A DNA stretch of 64,000 nucleotides from Whalleya microplaca. Lineage: Eukaryota; Ascomycota; Sordariomycetes; Xylariales; Xylariaceae. A program made the translations under genes and the position numbers. The stretch is taken from positions 186,001 to 250,000 of the forward strand of contig MU385765.1 in the NCBI GenBank assembly GCA_022497155.1. Direction: 5' to 3'. This document shows positions 46,740 through 59,000 of this stretch, piece by piece. A model generated the notes under the pieces. It made no database searches. It saw nothing but the letters and a program-made list of their open reading frames with translations, and was not told the DNA's origin. Position 1 is the first letter of the stretch. Each line of letters begins with the position of its first letter.

Positions 46740-48836
46740 CTAATAATGGTGTGTCGGAGGTCGTGAGGTGCCATAGCCTGTTGTAAATTCGGGCACGATG
46801 CCAGAGCGCAGGTCATTGCGCCGGCCCAGTGGCTGATAATGCATCTGAGACGAGCCTAGATGATATTCGGAGAGTGGTATCGATGGAGGAGGGTTCAGAA
46901 GTGTGTGCACACGGCGAATAGGTTTGTACGGACTTTGTCGTTGTTGCAGATAGACCGACGGCGAGTTCGAGATGGGCGTGTGACTCGCATACGGCTCCGT
47001 CAACGGAGAAGACCCGAACGCATCAAGTCCATTAGGACTGTGTCGTTTGGTGGGTGTGCCGTAGTTGGATGGCATGACATAGGACGGCGTCTGTGGACCG
47101 CAGGTGGCCATCATTGGGCCTTGTGGTGTCCATGATGTCGTGGTGGTAGGATACACGGTGGACATCGCTCTCACACCTGCCCCAAGAGGAGGTAATGTCA
47201 CTGCCGGTTGCGCGGCATAGTTAGACGCTGGGTAGGATACCGGAGGCGCTACTTGACTGGTATCGAGGGTAAGGTGCGGGACAGGTAAGCGAATGGTGTC
47301 ACTTCCGGCAGCGCGAGTCGCCAGGTTCGAGGATATCCTCGCAACAGGGTTCTGACGAGGTAATCTCTTCGGAGCAGGCTCGACCACGTCCCCACCCTCC
47401 AAGCTTCGCTTTCGTACAATTGGATGGCCCAGGCTCGGTTTGGCGGCTAGCGGAGATACCGACGGGGTCGGGTGGTATGAGGGATTCCACGTTTGAGCTT
47501 GCACCGCCGGATTTGGAGAATAAGCAGCCATAAGGGATGGCGTACCTTGGCTAGTCGACGGCAGGATGTTCGTCGGCGAGGGCAATGGTGACGTATATCT
47601 TGCCAGACTTGGCGATGCTATATTCATCGTCATTGGCTGAGCCTGACGATGTCTGGCCTCCATCTTGGCCCTTTCACAGTATTCGTGGTAACAAGAGAGC
47701 TTGTTCAACCAATCCTCCCACTGCTCCTTGGACGTCAACAAGCCGTATCGCATGTTGCTCAGGAATTCGACCTCCATAACGTGGATTTCCTTGACTGATA
47801 TGCCCGAAACTTCCGCCCAAGTCTTGTTCGTGTAAGTATTATCATCCAGGACTGCAACGCTCGTTAGCCAAAAACCATATCTATCTGTGATAGCCAATCC
47901 TCACATTTATTGCCCAACATCAGCGCTACGGTTAGGAGACGATATTCGCTGCCCGGGTTACCATTTACTTTCGGGTTCGTTCTTTTCAGTCGATATACGA
48001 ACAACAACGCCAGAAGGACCACATTCTGAGTAACCTGAGTTGTTGATAGGATACTGTGGACCCATTTCTCATACGCAGGACACGGCTCGGTGAACTTAGA
48101 TAACTGAGGAATAGGCTCGGAATGCCTACGTTCCCTAATGTTTTCGGCAGCGTCTATCGTGTCCATGGTTTCAAACCAGAAGAAACAGGTCATCTAGAGG
48201 CAGGTAAGTACAAGTTAGGCCATTGCCAGTAGAGGCCGAGCTTGGGGTACCTACCAATGCGGCGAACTCATCCAAGTTTCCACCATCTGCACTAATGCAC
48301 TTGGGCAGCTGTAAGCTATGCATCACCATGGTCGAGTCCTTCCTAGAGACAGTACCACATTCAGAGCCGACGCTGAGAGTAGTGCTCCTAGCGGATACGG
48401 GAGTCGAGGGCCTTGTGGAGTGTCTCGAAGACGTAGAGCGTGGTTGCGGGGCGAGCGTCGTCGGGACGGTATGGACTTGCTGCGGATATTGTAGTTGTTG
48501 CTGGGGCTGGCCTCTCGGATATGGATTCACGGCGCCATCAGGAAACACACCCCCAACCCGGCCCGTCTGGATAAAGGTACCCGGTTGCCTCGCAAGAGCC
48601 ACATGGTTGTCGTACGTGCTAGAGAGGACGGGGTTATGGTATGTGGTAGCCATGTCGTCTTCAGCAGGCGGCGTCCTAAGTCCACCTGTGTGAAGAGCAG
48701 CTTCGTCGGCCAGGAAATCGTCTTGTACCTTCTGAAGGTTCAAGGCCGGGGGGATCTGGCGTCGGGGATAACCAGCCGGGTATGCTGGAGAGGGAGGAAA
48801 TGGGAGAAAACTCGAGGGCACGACGGCTGAAGACAT
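46740..48836 (-). CDS. Pho80/Clg1-like cyclin (Pho85-type CDK partner)
   Basis: A cyclin of the Pho80/PCL class, expected to bind and direct a Pho85-type CDK in nutrient, polarity or cell-cycle control. Three exons on the minus strand (48836-48255, 48193-47905, 47851-46740) join to 1983 nt, or 660 aa. Residues 1-194 are Pro/Gln/Ser-rich and disordered (PSSFLPFPPSPAYPAGYPRR). The cyclin box is at about 235-335: YEKWVHSILSTTQVTQNVV, LLTVALMLGNKFLDDNTYTN (rejoined across intron 2), KTWAEVSGISVKEIHVMEVE and FLSNMRYGL. The remaining 320 residues are Pro/Ser/Thr-rich and disordered, ending PPTHHY. A small central box with long disordered arms on both sides resembles Clg1 more than Pho80 itself. Start: the ATG beginning MSSAVVPSSF; an in-frame ATG eight codons upstream is less likely. 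Confidence 0.9.
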
Positions 48837-49817
48837 GTGGGACCAAGTCGCAAGTCGCAAGTCTACGAGAGGGCAGACAAGGCCGAAATAAAGAAATCAA
48901 GATGGAGGAAGAGTTGCTCCTGGGAATGCGGAATACAGCCAGGTCGAGAAGTTGTTTGGGTTGGCAGTTGGTGGTATAAATGTGTTCTCTCTCAGGTGCC
49001 CTGTCCTTTTCCGATCACCTCGTGTACACACCTCTTTCACCATCAACTGTCACCCACGGAGCTCACAAGCTGCTGCTAAGTAGAGGTTTGTGCTAGTGAA
49101 TGGTCAAAGGGAGGGGTCTGACCGGTCATCTCTGATGAGCCATGTCGTGCGGGTGTCAGAGCAGCAGTTGGTTCTTATTGTATCCAGGGAAGGAAGAACC
49201 CAAACGCTGAAGGGTTTGTTCGTTCCTGGGTGTAAGAGGTGAAGTGCGGCTAAGTGGGGGGGGAGCTTGTGATATAAACTCGATATCGGACAAGAAGAGA
49301 CGGTGGTCTGTGGCACTTGTGATGTTGCAGGCAAATGTTGCAGGAAACCTTTCTCCGCCGTGCCGGTGCTTTGCTCTTTGAAATTCACGTCCGTCCACCC
49401 AACAACAGAGGTCAATTGAAACTTGGGTGGTCATGAAGCAATGTAATATACAATGGCAGAGTTACGAATGTTCTAGGTATTGTATGGGTATTGTATGGGG
49501 ATGTATGGGAAGTATTGTGAAAGGCTTGTACTGTGACTGGAGCATGCAGTAATAATAGTAGGTAGCCGGATTGAGACTGGGCTGGATTGGCTGGCTGGTT
49601 CATTATTCAAGCCAGGCCCGTTGCTGATTGGCCACTCCGTCAGGAGCCCATACCTTGTGAACGTGTGAGTGGTGGGCCTGATCATGGATCGTGGACGGTG
49701 GGTGATTGGCCCGTGGGGCTACGCAGTACATACAATACAAGGTCCGAGGGCCAAGGCTTATTATTAGGCGGCAGGGCGGTGATACTACCTATGTACTGCG
49801 TGCTACTACGAAGTAGA

Positions 49818-49864
49818 TGTGTGTGTGTGTCAACTGTGTGTATTATTATGTGTGTGTGTGTGTA
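49818..49864. repeat. TG dinucleotide microsatellite
   Basis: Three tg runs are separated by caac and tattatta. It lies about 1 kb upstream of the cyclin start codon. Confidence 0.85.
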
Positions 49865-50397
49865 CGCATAGGATGGAAGGTACTGCGTATTCCGTTAGGT
49901 AGTTTGCACTGACGCACGGACGCACTGACGCAGTTCAGGGGGGCGTGGTTGAAAACTTTAGGACAGGTTCCTGCCTACCTAGGTACTATAGCACTCGTAG
50001 TGGCTACCTACTACGTACTTGCAGTACTAGGTAGTGGGCTAGAGTGGAGGTGTACGTAGAGACTTTGAGGCACTTCCATGCCCAAAAATGGAAGATGATG
50101 TTTAATGGTCATTTGCCATGGCCTGCATGCGGCAGGTTCCTTTTCCTTGTCTTGCTTGATGCAAGGTAGGTGATACATATGCCTAACCTAGGTGCTAGGG
50201 AGGTTTTCAGTTATTACCTAGGAACATAAAGATACTACTAGGAAGTCAGTCAAATTACTAGGTATATAATGTAAGAAACATGCAAGTACTAATGTATGTA
50301 AGTAAGTAAGGCAGGTACATATAGGTGGATATGAATAGATGAATGGGAGTTATCTGACATAGGGTTGGATGAGGTGTGTCGTTAAGAGCAGGGAGTA

Positions 50398-50510
50398 GGA
50401 ATGGGTGGGTGAATGGATGAATGAATGAATGAATGATGAATACATAATAAACGAGTGAAAGAATGACTGACTGTCTGACTGATTGACTGACATTGATTGA
50501 TTGGTTGATT
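50398..50510. repeat. Degenerate GAAT/GACT/GATT tetranucleotide arrays
   Basis: Successive blocks of gaatg, gact and gatt-type units (gaatgaatgaatgaatga, then gactgactgtctgactga) form one imperfect array. They generate spurious Ser/Ile/His-rich open frames on the minus strand. Confidence 0.75.
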
Positions 50511-50686
50511 GCAGCAAATACGTTGTTAGAGGTACGTACTGTTCCGGAGCAATGCAGCACCCTATCTACATATATACCTAATAATAAATGAGCAGATGCC
50601 CACTATGTACCAGTAGGCAGGCGCTACATGTGGTGTACACACGTACATACAATACAATATGGTAATGTATGAAGAAAGAAAGAAAG

Positions 50687-50719
<33 letters not shown>

Positions 50720-50852
50720 CCGGGTGGGGCATTGATGCNNNNNNNNNNAGATTTTTTTTTTTTTTTTGCGTTTAACCATTGGCGCATCTTTTACACTAAA
50801 CCCCCCACAAAATCTCCACCCCCCAACCATATATAAATATAACAAAAACAAA

Positions 50853-50893
<41 letters not shown>
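50687..50893. other. Poly-A/poly-T tracts around an assembly gap (10 N at 50739-50748)
   Basis: A run of about 30 A (50687-50718) is followed by 20 mixed bases, ten N bases, a run of about 16 T (50752-50767), roughly 85 bp of unique sequence and another A run of nearly 40 (50855-50893). The A-then-T arrangement around the gap could fold back and may be why the assembly broke. Open frames here are artefacts. Confidence 0.9.
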
Positions 50894-50895
<2 letters not shown>

Positions 50896-51926
50896 CTATT
50901 GTGCAAATAATGCAGCATGCAGCGGGCAGGGCAGTGGGCATCTGGGTGGGTTCGATTAGTTTGATGGCAACGGAATTGTATGCCAATTTCAGGTTGGCTG
51001 CTGGCCTTTGCCTCAGGACAAAAGTGACAATTACGGCTTGCGGTGTGTCAAACTAATAGGGTAAGATGACTATGACTGGCCTCCATGACGCTGCCCTTGG
51101 GCAACTCGGGGCTGGCTATGCACATGGTTGCTGCTTTTTGCTAGGTTGCGTCTGGTGGTTGCTAGGTTGGTAGGCTGGGTGGAATATACTAGTACGGTAT
51201 AGAGTATAGTATGGCGACTAATAAGCGGTGCAACTTGCACACGCCTGTACTGTGGGATTACCGGAACGGAACCCTATGATGTCTCCAGGGCTCGCTTGAT
51301 TGTTTCCATGTTGGTTGGTACATACATACGTAGTGTGTAATATGTAGCTGGCTCCCCAGGCCGCTAGGCAGCTAGGTTAGAGGAATTCCTGAATGAAGTG
51401 AGTGGAATAAAGGGGGGTCTGTGTGTGAGTGGAGATTGAATTGGACACAAAGCACCACGGAGTACGCAGCAGTATGTACGTATGTACATCCATTACATTA
51501 CCATAATCGTAGTAGGTAGCGGTTGACGGCCTGGCAACTGCACAGGAGCAGAGGAGAAGGCGTGGGGGGGCTTGTCTGCTTGCGACACACTTCTTCTTTC
51601 TACCTCCACCCCTCCCTTTTCTCGTATCCAATCAATCTCCTCGCTTAAACTCTTCTTGGGTCGACTGAAATCCCGGCGCATTTTCAACCCCTCCCCTCTT
51701 TATAAGTACCTATCCTACACTGTATATCTACTGTAGTCCACCAAGTACATACATGGTTCTGTAATTGCTTCCGTCCATCGTCACCGACGGCCCTTGGCAC
51801 CCAGCCGTGCGGCCATACAGCCCCCAAACACCTCCAGAAAGTAAAAATTAGGATCTCAGGCTAGATAGCTAGGTACGAAGCGCCGCCCGATTAGGTTGCA
51901 TATGTTCTACAGTGCGCACTGTCTGG

Positions 51927-51950
51927 TCCTCAAACACGCGTGTTTGAGGA
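51927..51950. promoter_or_regulatory. Perfect 24-bp palindrome with flanking smaller palindromes
   Basis: Two 12-base arms, tcctcaaacacg and its exact reverse complement, meet with no spacer at a central CGCG. A perfect 10-bp palindrome (agtgcgcact) lies 6 bp to the left at 51911-51920, and another (agatcgatct) adjoins it on the right at 51950-51959. Such dyads typically bind dimeric proteins or form cruciforms. No gene is adjacent, so the function is unknown. Confidence 0.45.
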
Positions 51951-52880
51951 GATCGATCTGGTGATCAAATCTTCGAATCGGTCGCGCCATATCGATGCCC
52001 TGCACTGAAAATGGAATAGGTATTAAACGGACACACGGCAGCAATCATACCGGTTGTCGATTATGATTCCCTAGGCATTGTATCATCCAACGTATCTCTG
52101 GCTCGTGAGACAGAGGCAAGTAGATGATACGAGGTCTGCGAGTCCAACTTGGGAATGGACGGTCTTATTCGTAATGCCATTTTAGAGATCAATCCATATG
52201 CGGCCAGATTCATACGAAAAGAAAAAGTTCTGGCTTCTATCTGGCGGCGACTATCATCAATCTCCACAGAAACGAAGCCTGGAATGACACAATTCGTAAT
52301 AGTAGCAGTCTCGCACTTCGCTTCGTTTAGAAAGCGAGAGGGGTTGGTATCGTCGAGTCAAGGATCAGAAGGAGAGAAGCACCTGAGCACTTATTCGTAC
52401 GAAGTACGCAGTGGCTACGTGATGCTGTCATTAATACATAGTATGTATGACTGCATAACCTCGTAGCTGCGTACGAATACGGAATGGATTCAGTGGGCTG
52501 AGGTGCCCGCGCTTCCGTATAGTAGGTCCAAGCAACCGTCCCCACGTACAGCTCGGTTGAGCGACGGAGTCATTTGCACATTCGTCAAAGCCGTTTTGCA
52601 ACTCGTCGGATGGGAAGAACGGGCATCTCTGATAAAGTGTCGGAGAAAAAAAAAGAGGGATTTTGGTTGGTACCGGCATCTTGGTTATGCCAAGCAATAG
52701 ACTCCAGTCGATGCTTTGTTTCATTAGAGACACCCCCTGGCCTTCTGGAGCCTGCTAGGCACCATATTTCGGCCATATTCGACGCCTACCCTATCCGTTT
52801 ATTAAATGGAAGTACATGTATTTAGAGAGATGGGATTCTGGAAAAACTGGTGCGTCCGGCATAGTGGATGCGTCCTGCGG

Positions 52881-52918
52881 AATCCAGAATCCAGAATCCA
52901 GACACTGCCACCGACAGC

Positions 52919-52952
<34 letters not shown>

Positions 52953-52956
52953 CCTA
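52881..52956. repeat. Two short tandem arrays (7-bp AATCCAG and 7-bp CCTACCG)
   Basis: Three copies of aatccag (52881-52901) are followed, after a 16-bp spacer, by five copies of cctaccg/cctacag (52918-52956). They occur in non-coding sequence with no visible function. Confidence 0.85.
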
Positions 52957-55900
52957 CATACCTGGCAGCCTAGGTATGTACTGCGGAGTGCTGATGGCTT
53001 TTGCATGTGGAAAACTTGCTGCGGAGTTGTCTCTGGATACCTGCATCTGACTGCACAGGGTTGGCCAGCTTCAAACTCTTCGAAAATGAGATTTGATAGA
53101 ATAGTAGCGAACTGATGAGCACTGCGTAATGCGTAAACCCCTCTCATCCCGGCCGGCTGTTAGCGTCGTCAGACTTTGATACCATCTTGACGCGACAGGA
53201 TCGTTCGGCGTGGTTGGCCCCTAATTACGACTAATAAGACGCATCTTCTAGACAAGCAGACAAGGCGGAGTATGTAATGTACATACGTCCATACAACTTC
53301 AAAGTAAAGGAGCCTTGTTAGTCTGCCGCCCCCCCTGTACAAAATGCGCAGCTTTGCATGCCCAGCGTTGGGAATTACCAAGTAGGATTGCCATCGGCGC
53401 CACCACTGGCACACAGGACGGAGGAAAACCACACTTGTCTCCGTAACCTCTAAGTTTGTGAAGATCGTGCTTATCAATTGCATCCTCTTCCGTGTCATGT
53501 TGCGAGCTTTGAAACAGGCTCGTTTATCCAGCTCAAAACCTTCTAGCCTTTCCTTAGTTCTTCACTGTCCTAACAACTTCTGCGTTGTATCCACTCTGCC
53601 GCTTAATGTCATACCATTCAATTCACTAGAAGAACCCTTTGGAAAAGAGACATTCGGCCGAGACCATCTAATAAGTGAAAAATTTGCCCGACTATTATGT
53701 GTTGTAGCCCTTGCCTATGGTTAGGAGCATTTGCGGCATCTCCACCATCTATGATACGTCGAGACCAGCATTACGAAAAGTTTGATAGACGCCGTCAGCA
53801 GGTGAACAAGCTTTGCTGGCGCGGAAGAGGCAAAAATAAAAATAAGAATATCCAGGACAATACATGTAGCTGGGGGGCCGGTCAAATTTGGTAGTCGCTC
53901 GAACCGAGGTGACCAGAGATCAATTTGACGAGGCTGCAGCCAATTGGCTTAGAGAGGGGCTGGCGTCAAATAAAGAAGATCATATCTGCGCCCGCAAAGT
54001 GCCGCCGAACCTAGTACATACAATTTCACCACAGTTGGTACAGGTCTCACTGGCTTTAACACATATAGGAACCTTAAACATGTAAAGATACTCCTCGTGC
54101 TTGAATATCTATGCCGCATGAAATTGACGAGACGGGTCTTTAAGCAGAAGAAAATGAGATTTTAGTCAAATTAGGAACTGTTTTATCCAAGGCAGGATCA
54201 GCTGAGGACCTGAGTTGGTAGAGCAGGCTTACATGTACGAACGGAGGATGATGCTGATGATGATGAGAGACGCCGTATGTTCCCGACTTGGACGTGGCTC
54301 TGATCTGACGATTATCCGGAATCTGATAGTCAGCAGGTTAGCATAACGCTTGCTTGGTCCTATTTCTCCGCTTCGGCTGCAGTTGATGATATCCTCAAAC
54401 GAATTGGGCGAGAGCGCAACCGGCTGGGCCGTAGCACATATGAGCGGTGATTGGCCTTCTAGATTGACGTACGACTGCGGCACAAGACAATTTAGCGTTG
54501 CCTCCTTTTGTGCCCCTTCCCACGATGGCTTCATCGGTCACAATGCACGTAACTTGTCTTGCACACTTAATATGTAAGAACAAGAGAAAAGACTAGCTGG
54601 GTAATACCTGCCAGTAAAGCTAAGTGACGACAGCGCAAGAAGATGAACGAGCCTAGCCACTCGGCGACTCGCCTAGCATCCATGTGCCAGGTTGGATTGG
54701 GTTGCCAGGATGAACGCGGCAAGAGGTTCTGTCGAAGATGCGATGGGATGGGATGGGATGAGGACAGGGCCATAGTGCTCGGATTTGGAATTGATTGACT
54801 GCCATCGTTTCCTTGATGAAATCTGACACCGAGACATCTCATGCAGGCCCTGTTAATAAGGACAAACTGCGACGAGTCATTCATTATGTACCAGGTTATA
54901 ACGGATCCGCGCCAGATGAGCCGAGCAGCCACTTGGTCGTCGTGATTGCGTCTGTAAGTAGGTTATGGTGTGGGCTATTAGTTGATGATGATCCAATAAA
55001 GACCTGACTGATGGGGTTTCTATCGAAGGGGAAAAGAATTGGTGGATGCAAGGAAATAATAATAATCGGTAGCCGATTACGGTTGCAGTGACGAATGGAC
55101 CAAACGACTTGCGACCTTCAACGCCCTGCTGATGAGGACCCGAGGTAAGGAAGCGGAAGGCCGCCAATGTTGCTGCCGAAGATTACTACTACGTATCCAA
55201 TATATGTGTGTATGGTATGGATGTACATACCTACCTCGCCCAGGTGCGCAGTAACCTGCCGTGCCCATCCAATTATACGTCAAATTACATGTGCTGCGTA
55301 ACTAACACCTTGCTCGAAGGAATACAGTGTATAGGTGAGCACTGATACCGTACTTGACAGAGCTTGGCGCCGGGTCTCGACTTGGATTTAGCTAGCTGAT
55401 ACCCCGTACTGCCTGTAGTGGCTGCGTACGCGGTTAAGCCGCCACAACTAACGCACTGTGCATGACGGCTACCTAGTTAGGTTACATGACCTGGATAGAA
55501 ACGGTTCAATGCTTTCCACTGCACCACCACCCAATCCTGTATACTGCGTACATCCATTACATTCTTACATACTTGGTAGTAGTGTATGTAGAACAGGCAG
55601 TGCGCCATTCCTAACTGCAAGTTTCCTCGACGCCACAAATGGTATATTTATATACATGGTAGTTATGTATGTTTGTTGCTGCTGAGCATTTGACTCTCCC
55701 AACATCTATCTTCTACTACTACTACTCCGTACCTACAATGAATTAAAAACCCTTTGTCCCTCAACATCCGCTTGATGCACGATGTAGGTATGTATCCGTA
55801 TGACTATCGAAACCACCCTTGCTTGGGCTCAGCTCGTCTCCGAGCACTACTTTAATACGATACGTAGACTCCTTCACCTTTTAGGTAGTTACTGTAAGAC

Positions 55901-56000
55901 GTAGGAGGTCCCGGGATGTCTGCCATTCAAGGGAACATGGGAACAAGGATTAAGCCGCCACTTGCTATTAATCGCCTATCACCAAGTACACACGTACGTT

Positions 56001-59000
56001 ATCTGGGTAACTAGGTTAGGTAATTTTGGTTTCAGCCACTATCCATACCCCCCTCCCCCCTCCATTTCATACTGACAGGTTACGAGAAAAGCTCAGTTCG
56101 TCATTGGACCGGGCCATTGCCTACCCAACACCAATCCTGACTAACTCCTGAGCATCACGGCGAGCTGCCGGTTTGAGCGGCCCCTGTCGGTGGCCCTCGG
56201 CCGGTGCTTCACGCGGCACGCCGGTACGGCCTGACACCCACCACGCCACCATGCTAGATCAATGTCGGTGAGAAAATGACAAGATCAGTCCTCCAAGTGG
56301 AGTTACACACGAGCACAGCTGAAGCTACTGATGAATATCCATTGATACCGACACCACCGCATCCAACAGATCATCATTCAACAGATGCTACCATGGCACA
56401 CAAGAACCGCCAAATAGCCATACGTATGTGTGTACGCACTTTTTGCTTGACGGGAGCTGGCCCTTTTCTTGGCCTGGCCTTCTCTCTAGTTAATGCATAT
56501 GATACTAGCTGTGTTTAATATGCAAGCGTTTAGAAATGTCAGAATGTGACTCGATATCGCGAACGAATCCCATACGGCAACATGCCTAGCCTACCTTGCG
56601 CAAAACGTGGCAAACAGGTTTACAATGCGCTTTTCGCCAGCGTAGACGGTGTATGTAGAAGGCTCATTGCATCTGACTGGCTCGAGACTGATGGTTAGGT
56701 TAGCCTACTACCTTTCAACTACTATAGACATGGCTTTAGCCACCATGCCTCACGGGCGAGACCGCGGACTTCCCCCTCGCGAAATGGCAATTCGACATCT
56801 TATGTCTAACAAGCCTAACAACCCAGGCCTTTTAGCGTCAGCTGTTTTATGTATGAAGTACATGCAAATGGACAAAGCGCCAATTTATTAACTGATCCCT
56901 GGCTAGGAGCAAGGCTGCTTGCTACATGTAGGAGTCAGTCAGTCAGCATTATCGGAACTTTCAATCAAGGGTTCATAAGTGCCCATCATATCTCTAAAGG
57001 TCAGAGATCCCGATGAAATGAAACATACCCAAATTTGTCGTGGTAGTCGCATTTCCTCTAAGAGCTGCAGTACAAGCAAGGAATTGTGGCCGCACTGCGT
57101 GCATCAATTTGCATCAATTTCAGCATATTGCAACCAAGAACCCTGTTGCTGGCAGTGTCAAACTACTATGGTAACCTACCAGCATCTTATTGGTCAAGGA
57201 CCCCCAAGTCCTGGAGTTTCAAGACAACTACATTACGGCTCGGTGGTCACTATCGAGACTATACACACGTACTATATCTTGCTAATCACTACATAGCTTG
57301 TATTGTGAGCAGATCTCTGACTAGCTACCTGGCTAAGGACCGCCGGGGGCAGAAAGCCTCGTCTTCCAGACTGGATACTTTCAAGGGTTTAGCAATAGTG
57401 GTTATCCGCCACAGCTCACATCTGGTATGAGCATTTCACAAGCAAGAAATCCTGGCGTCATGCCACGGCTTCTACGTGTACTAAGCCCGGAACAAGCCCA
57501 GAATAAGCTTGCTTATTTAGAACGATGACAGAGCCTACCTGCCGATGAAGAGACTTGCATCCATGCCAGAAGGAACATGATTCGCCGTCCCGTAGCAGCC
57601 GGGTGGAATGTGACTTTTGTGGCTAGAATCATGCCGACTTGCGATGTGTGGAATTGCAATCATCGAACAAAGTTGTTCATGTGGACGGTGGACCGGAACC
57701 CAATGAGCCAAGTCACACTGTGAAGGCTACGAAGATGCATGGATTGCGCTACTATGTATGTATTAGTCGGTTGCTTGTAATTGGTCCAATAATAAGGGGA
57801 AACTTACCGAAGAGACGGCATTGAATATGTGTGTATTTTATTGCTTGAACAGGATTAGTCTCAGCTCTAGCCCGCCCCTATTTTCCCCATTCTATATAGT
57901 AGGTATTTATGTACACACTTGCTTCTATGGGTACATCAGGTGCGTGACCAGAGAATCGTATTGTACATTGAAATGCCTCGCGCGTTGATTGCTCCTACAT
58001 ACACTTTGTATAGTAGTGAGCGCTGAGCAGACCCGTTATCTGCCAATAGGTATGCCGCCACAAGTGCTATATTTCCCTGCCTCTTCTATTTACGAGTATT
58101 CCCGCTTGCATTTGCATCTTTCGGAACGCCGATTTCACCAGATCTCCATTTCTCTACTTTGTACGTGCCGAGTTTCGTATCCAAGGCTCTACGCCAAACC
58201 GCTTAACCTAGTGTGTAATCGAAGGATCTTGATCGCTTTGGGTCTTTTCCCTGCACGACCTTTGTTTCCGAAGCGCAAATCACTCGTTAGGTGCGCAGGT
58301 GCGGTTCCAACGCTCTCACATACTCCGTACTTTAGCAATGCAAACGACGCAATCGTGACCCCCCCCCCCTTTTCCAAGGTCCTTCCAACGTCGTCCGTCA
58401 GCCTGGATCCCAGACAGACGGCTTCCTAGGATGGAACGGGATGGGGATGGTGACCTGCCAAATGAAAAGGGTCCGAGTATCTCGTTGAGACACGCGCGCG
58501 CTGAGCTGGCTGTTGGTCACATCCTGATAACCCCGCTCTCCCGACTCCCTTGGGATATGCTTCGCCTACCATATGTACGCGATAGTTTGCCTGGCGTTTT
58601 CCTTGCAAGCTTGCCTCATCTCTATTTCGGAACAAGGAAGGTTTCTTTTGGTGGGAGGCACTGATGCCTGTCTAGTGGCGCCTCCCGGCGGTTCATTGTC
58701 ATTGATCATCTATGCGTATTCTAGTCTACCCCTATCCTCCTGATGGTAGGTACGTCTGAGCGGATCACAACGCCCTTCAAGTGGTGTTCCGCCCATCACG
58801 AGGGCCTCGTCATCTCAGCTCAGCTCATCCGGCCACGAATCACTTTTCTAACTCGCTCGACAACTCATTGACTCTGGCTAGGTTTTCTGTGACGCGGGGC
58901 TGTTGCCGTAGTGCCGCATAACGCAACGCATTTGAATATCTCTGATTGATGAATCCCATATTCCCGATAATTGAAGTGTAAAAGCCAACCTCGCTACCTC

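Larger units (their letters stand above)
48837..51900. other. Upstream region of the cyclin gene and repeat-rich gene-free DNA
   Basis: No gene is supported. The first 1 kb is the promoter/leader of the minus-strand cyclin gene. TACGCAGTA (49720) and TACTGCGTA (49881) flank a TG microsatellite (49818-49864). CCTAGG lies at 49978, 50188 and 50217, and an imperfect inverted repeat lies at 49975-50034. A run of tetranucleotide repeats (50290-50480) leads into the poly-A/poly-T region with the second N gap. Confidence 0.55.
51901..56000. other. Gene-free interval with a palindrome cluster
   Basis: No gene is supported. A cluster of three palindromes lies at 51911-51959. Two small arrays lie at 52881-52956. 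CCTAGG occurs at 52070 and 52969, and TACTGCGTA and TACTCCGTA at 55542 and 55723. Frames up to 121 codons exist on both strands, but none carries a recognisable motif or joins to a neighbour by plausible splice sites. Confidence 0.5.

Noticed and set aside
54210..54245. tRNA D-arm-like string gagttggtagagcag.
   Set aside because: No B-box or T-arm follows within the required distance.
57989..58429. 146-codon open frame on the plus strand.
   Set aside because: Composition looks random, it crosses a C homopolymer, and it shows no domain or conserved motif.
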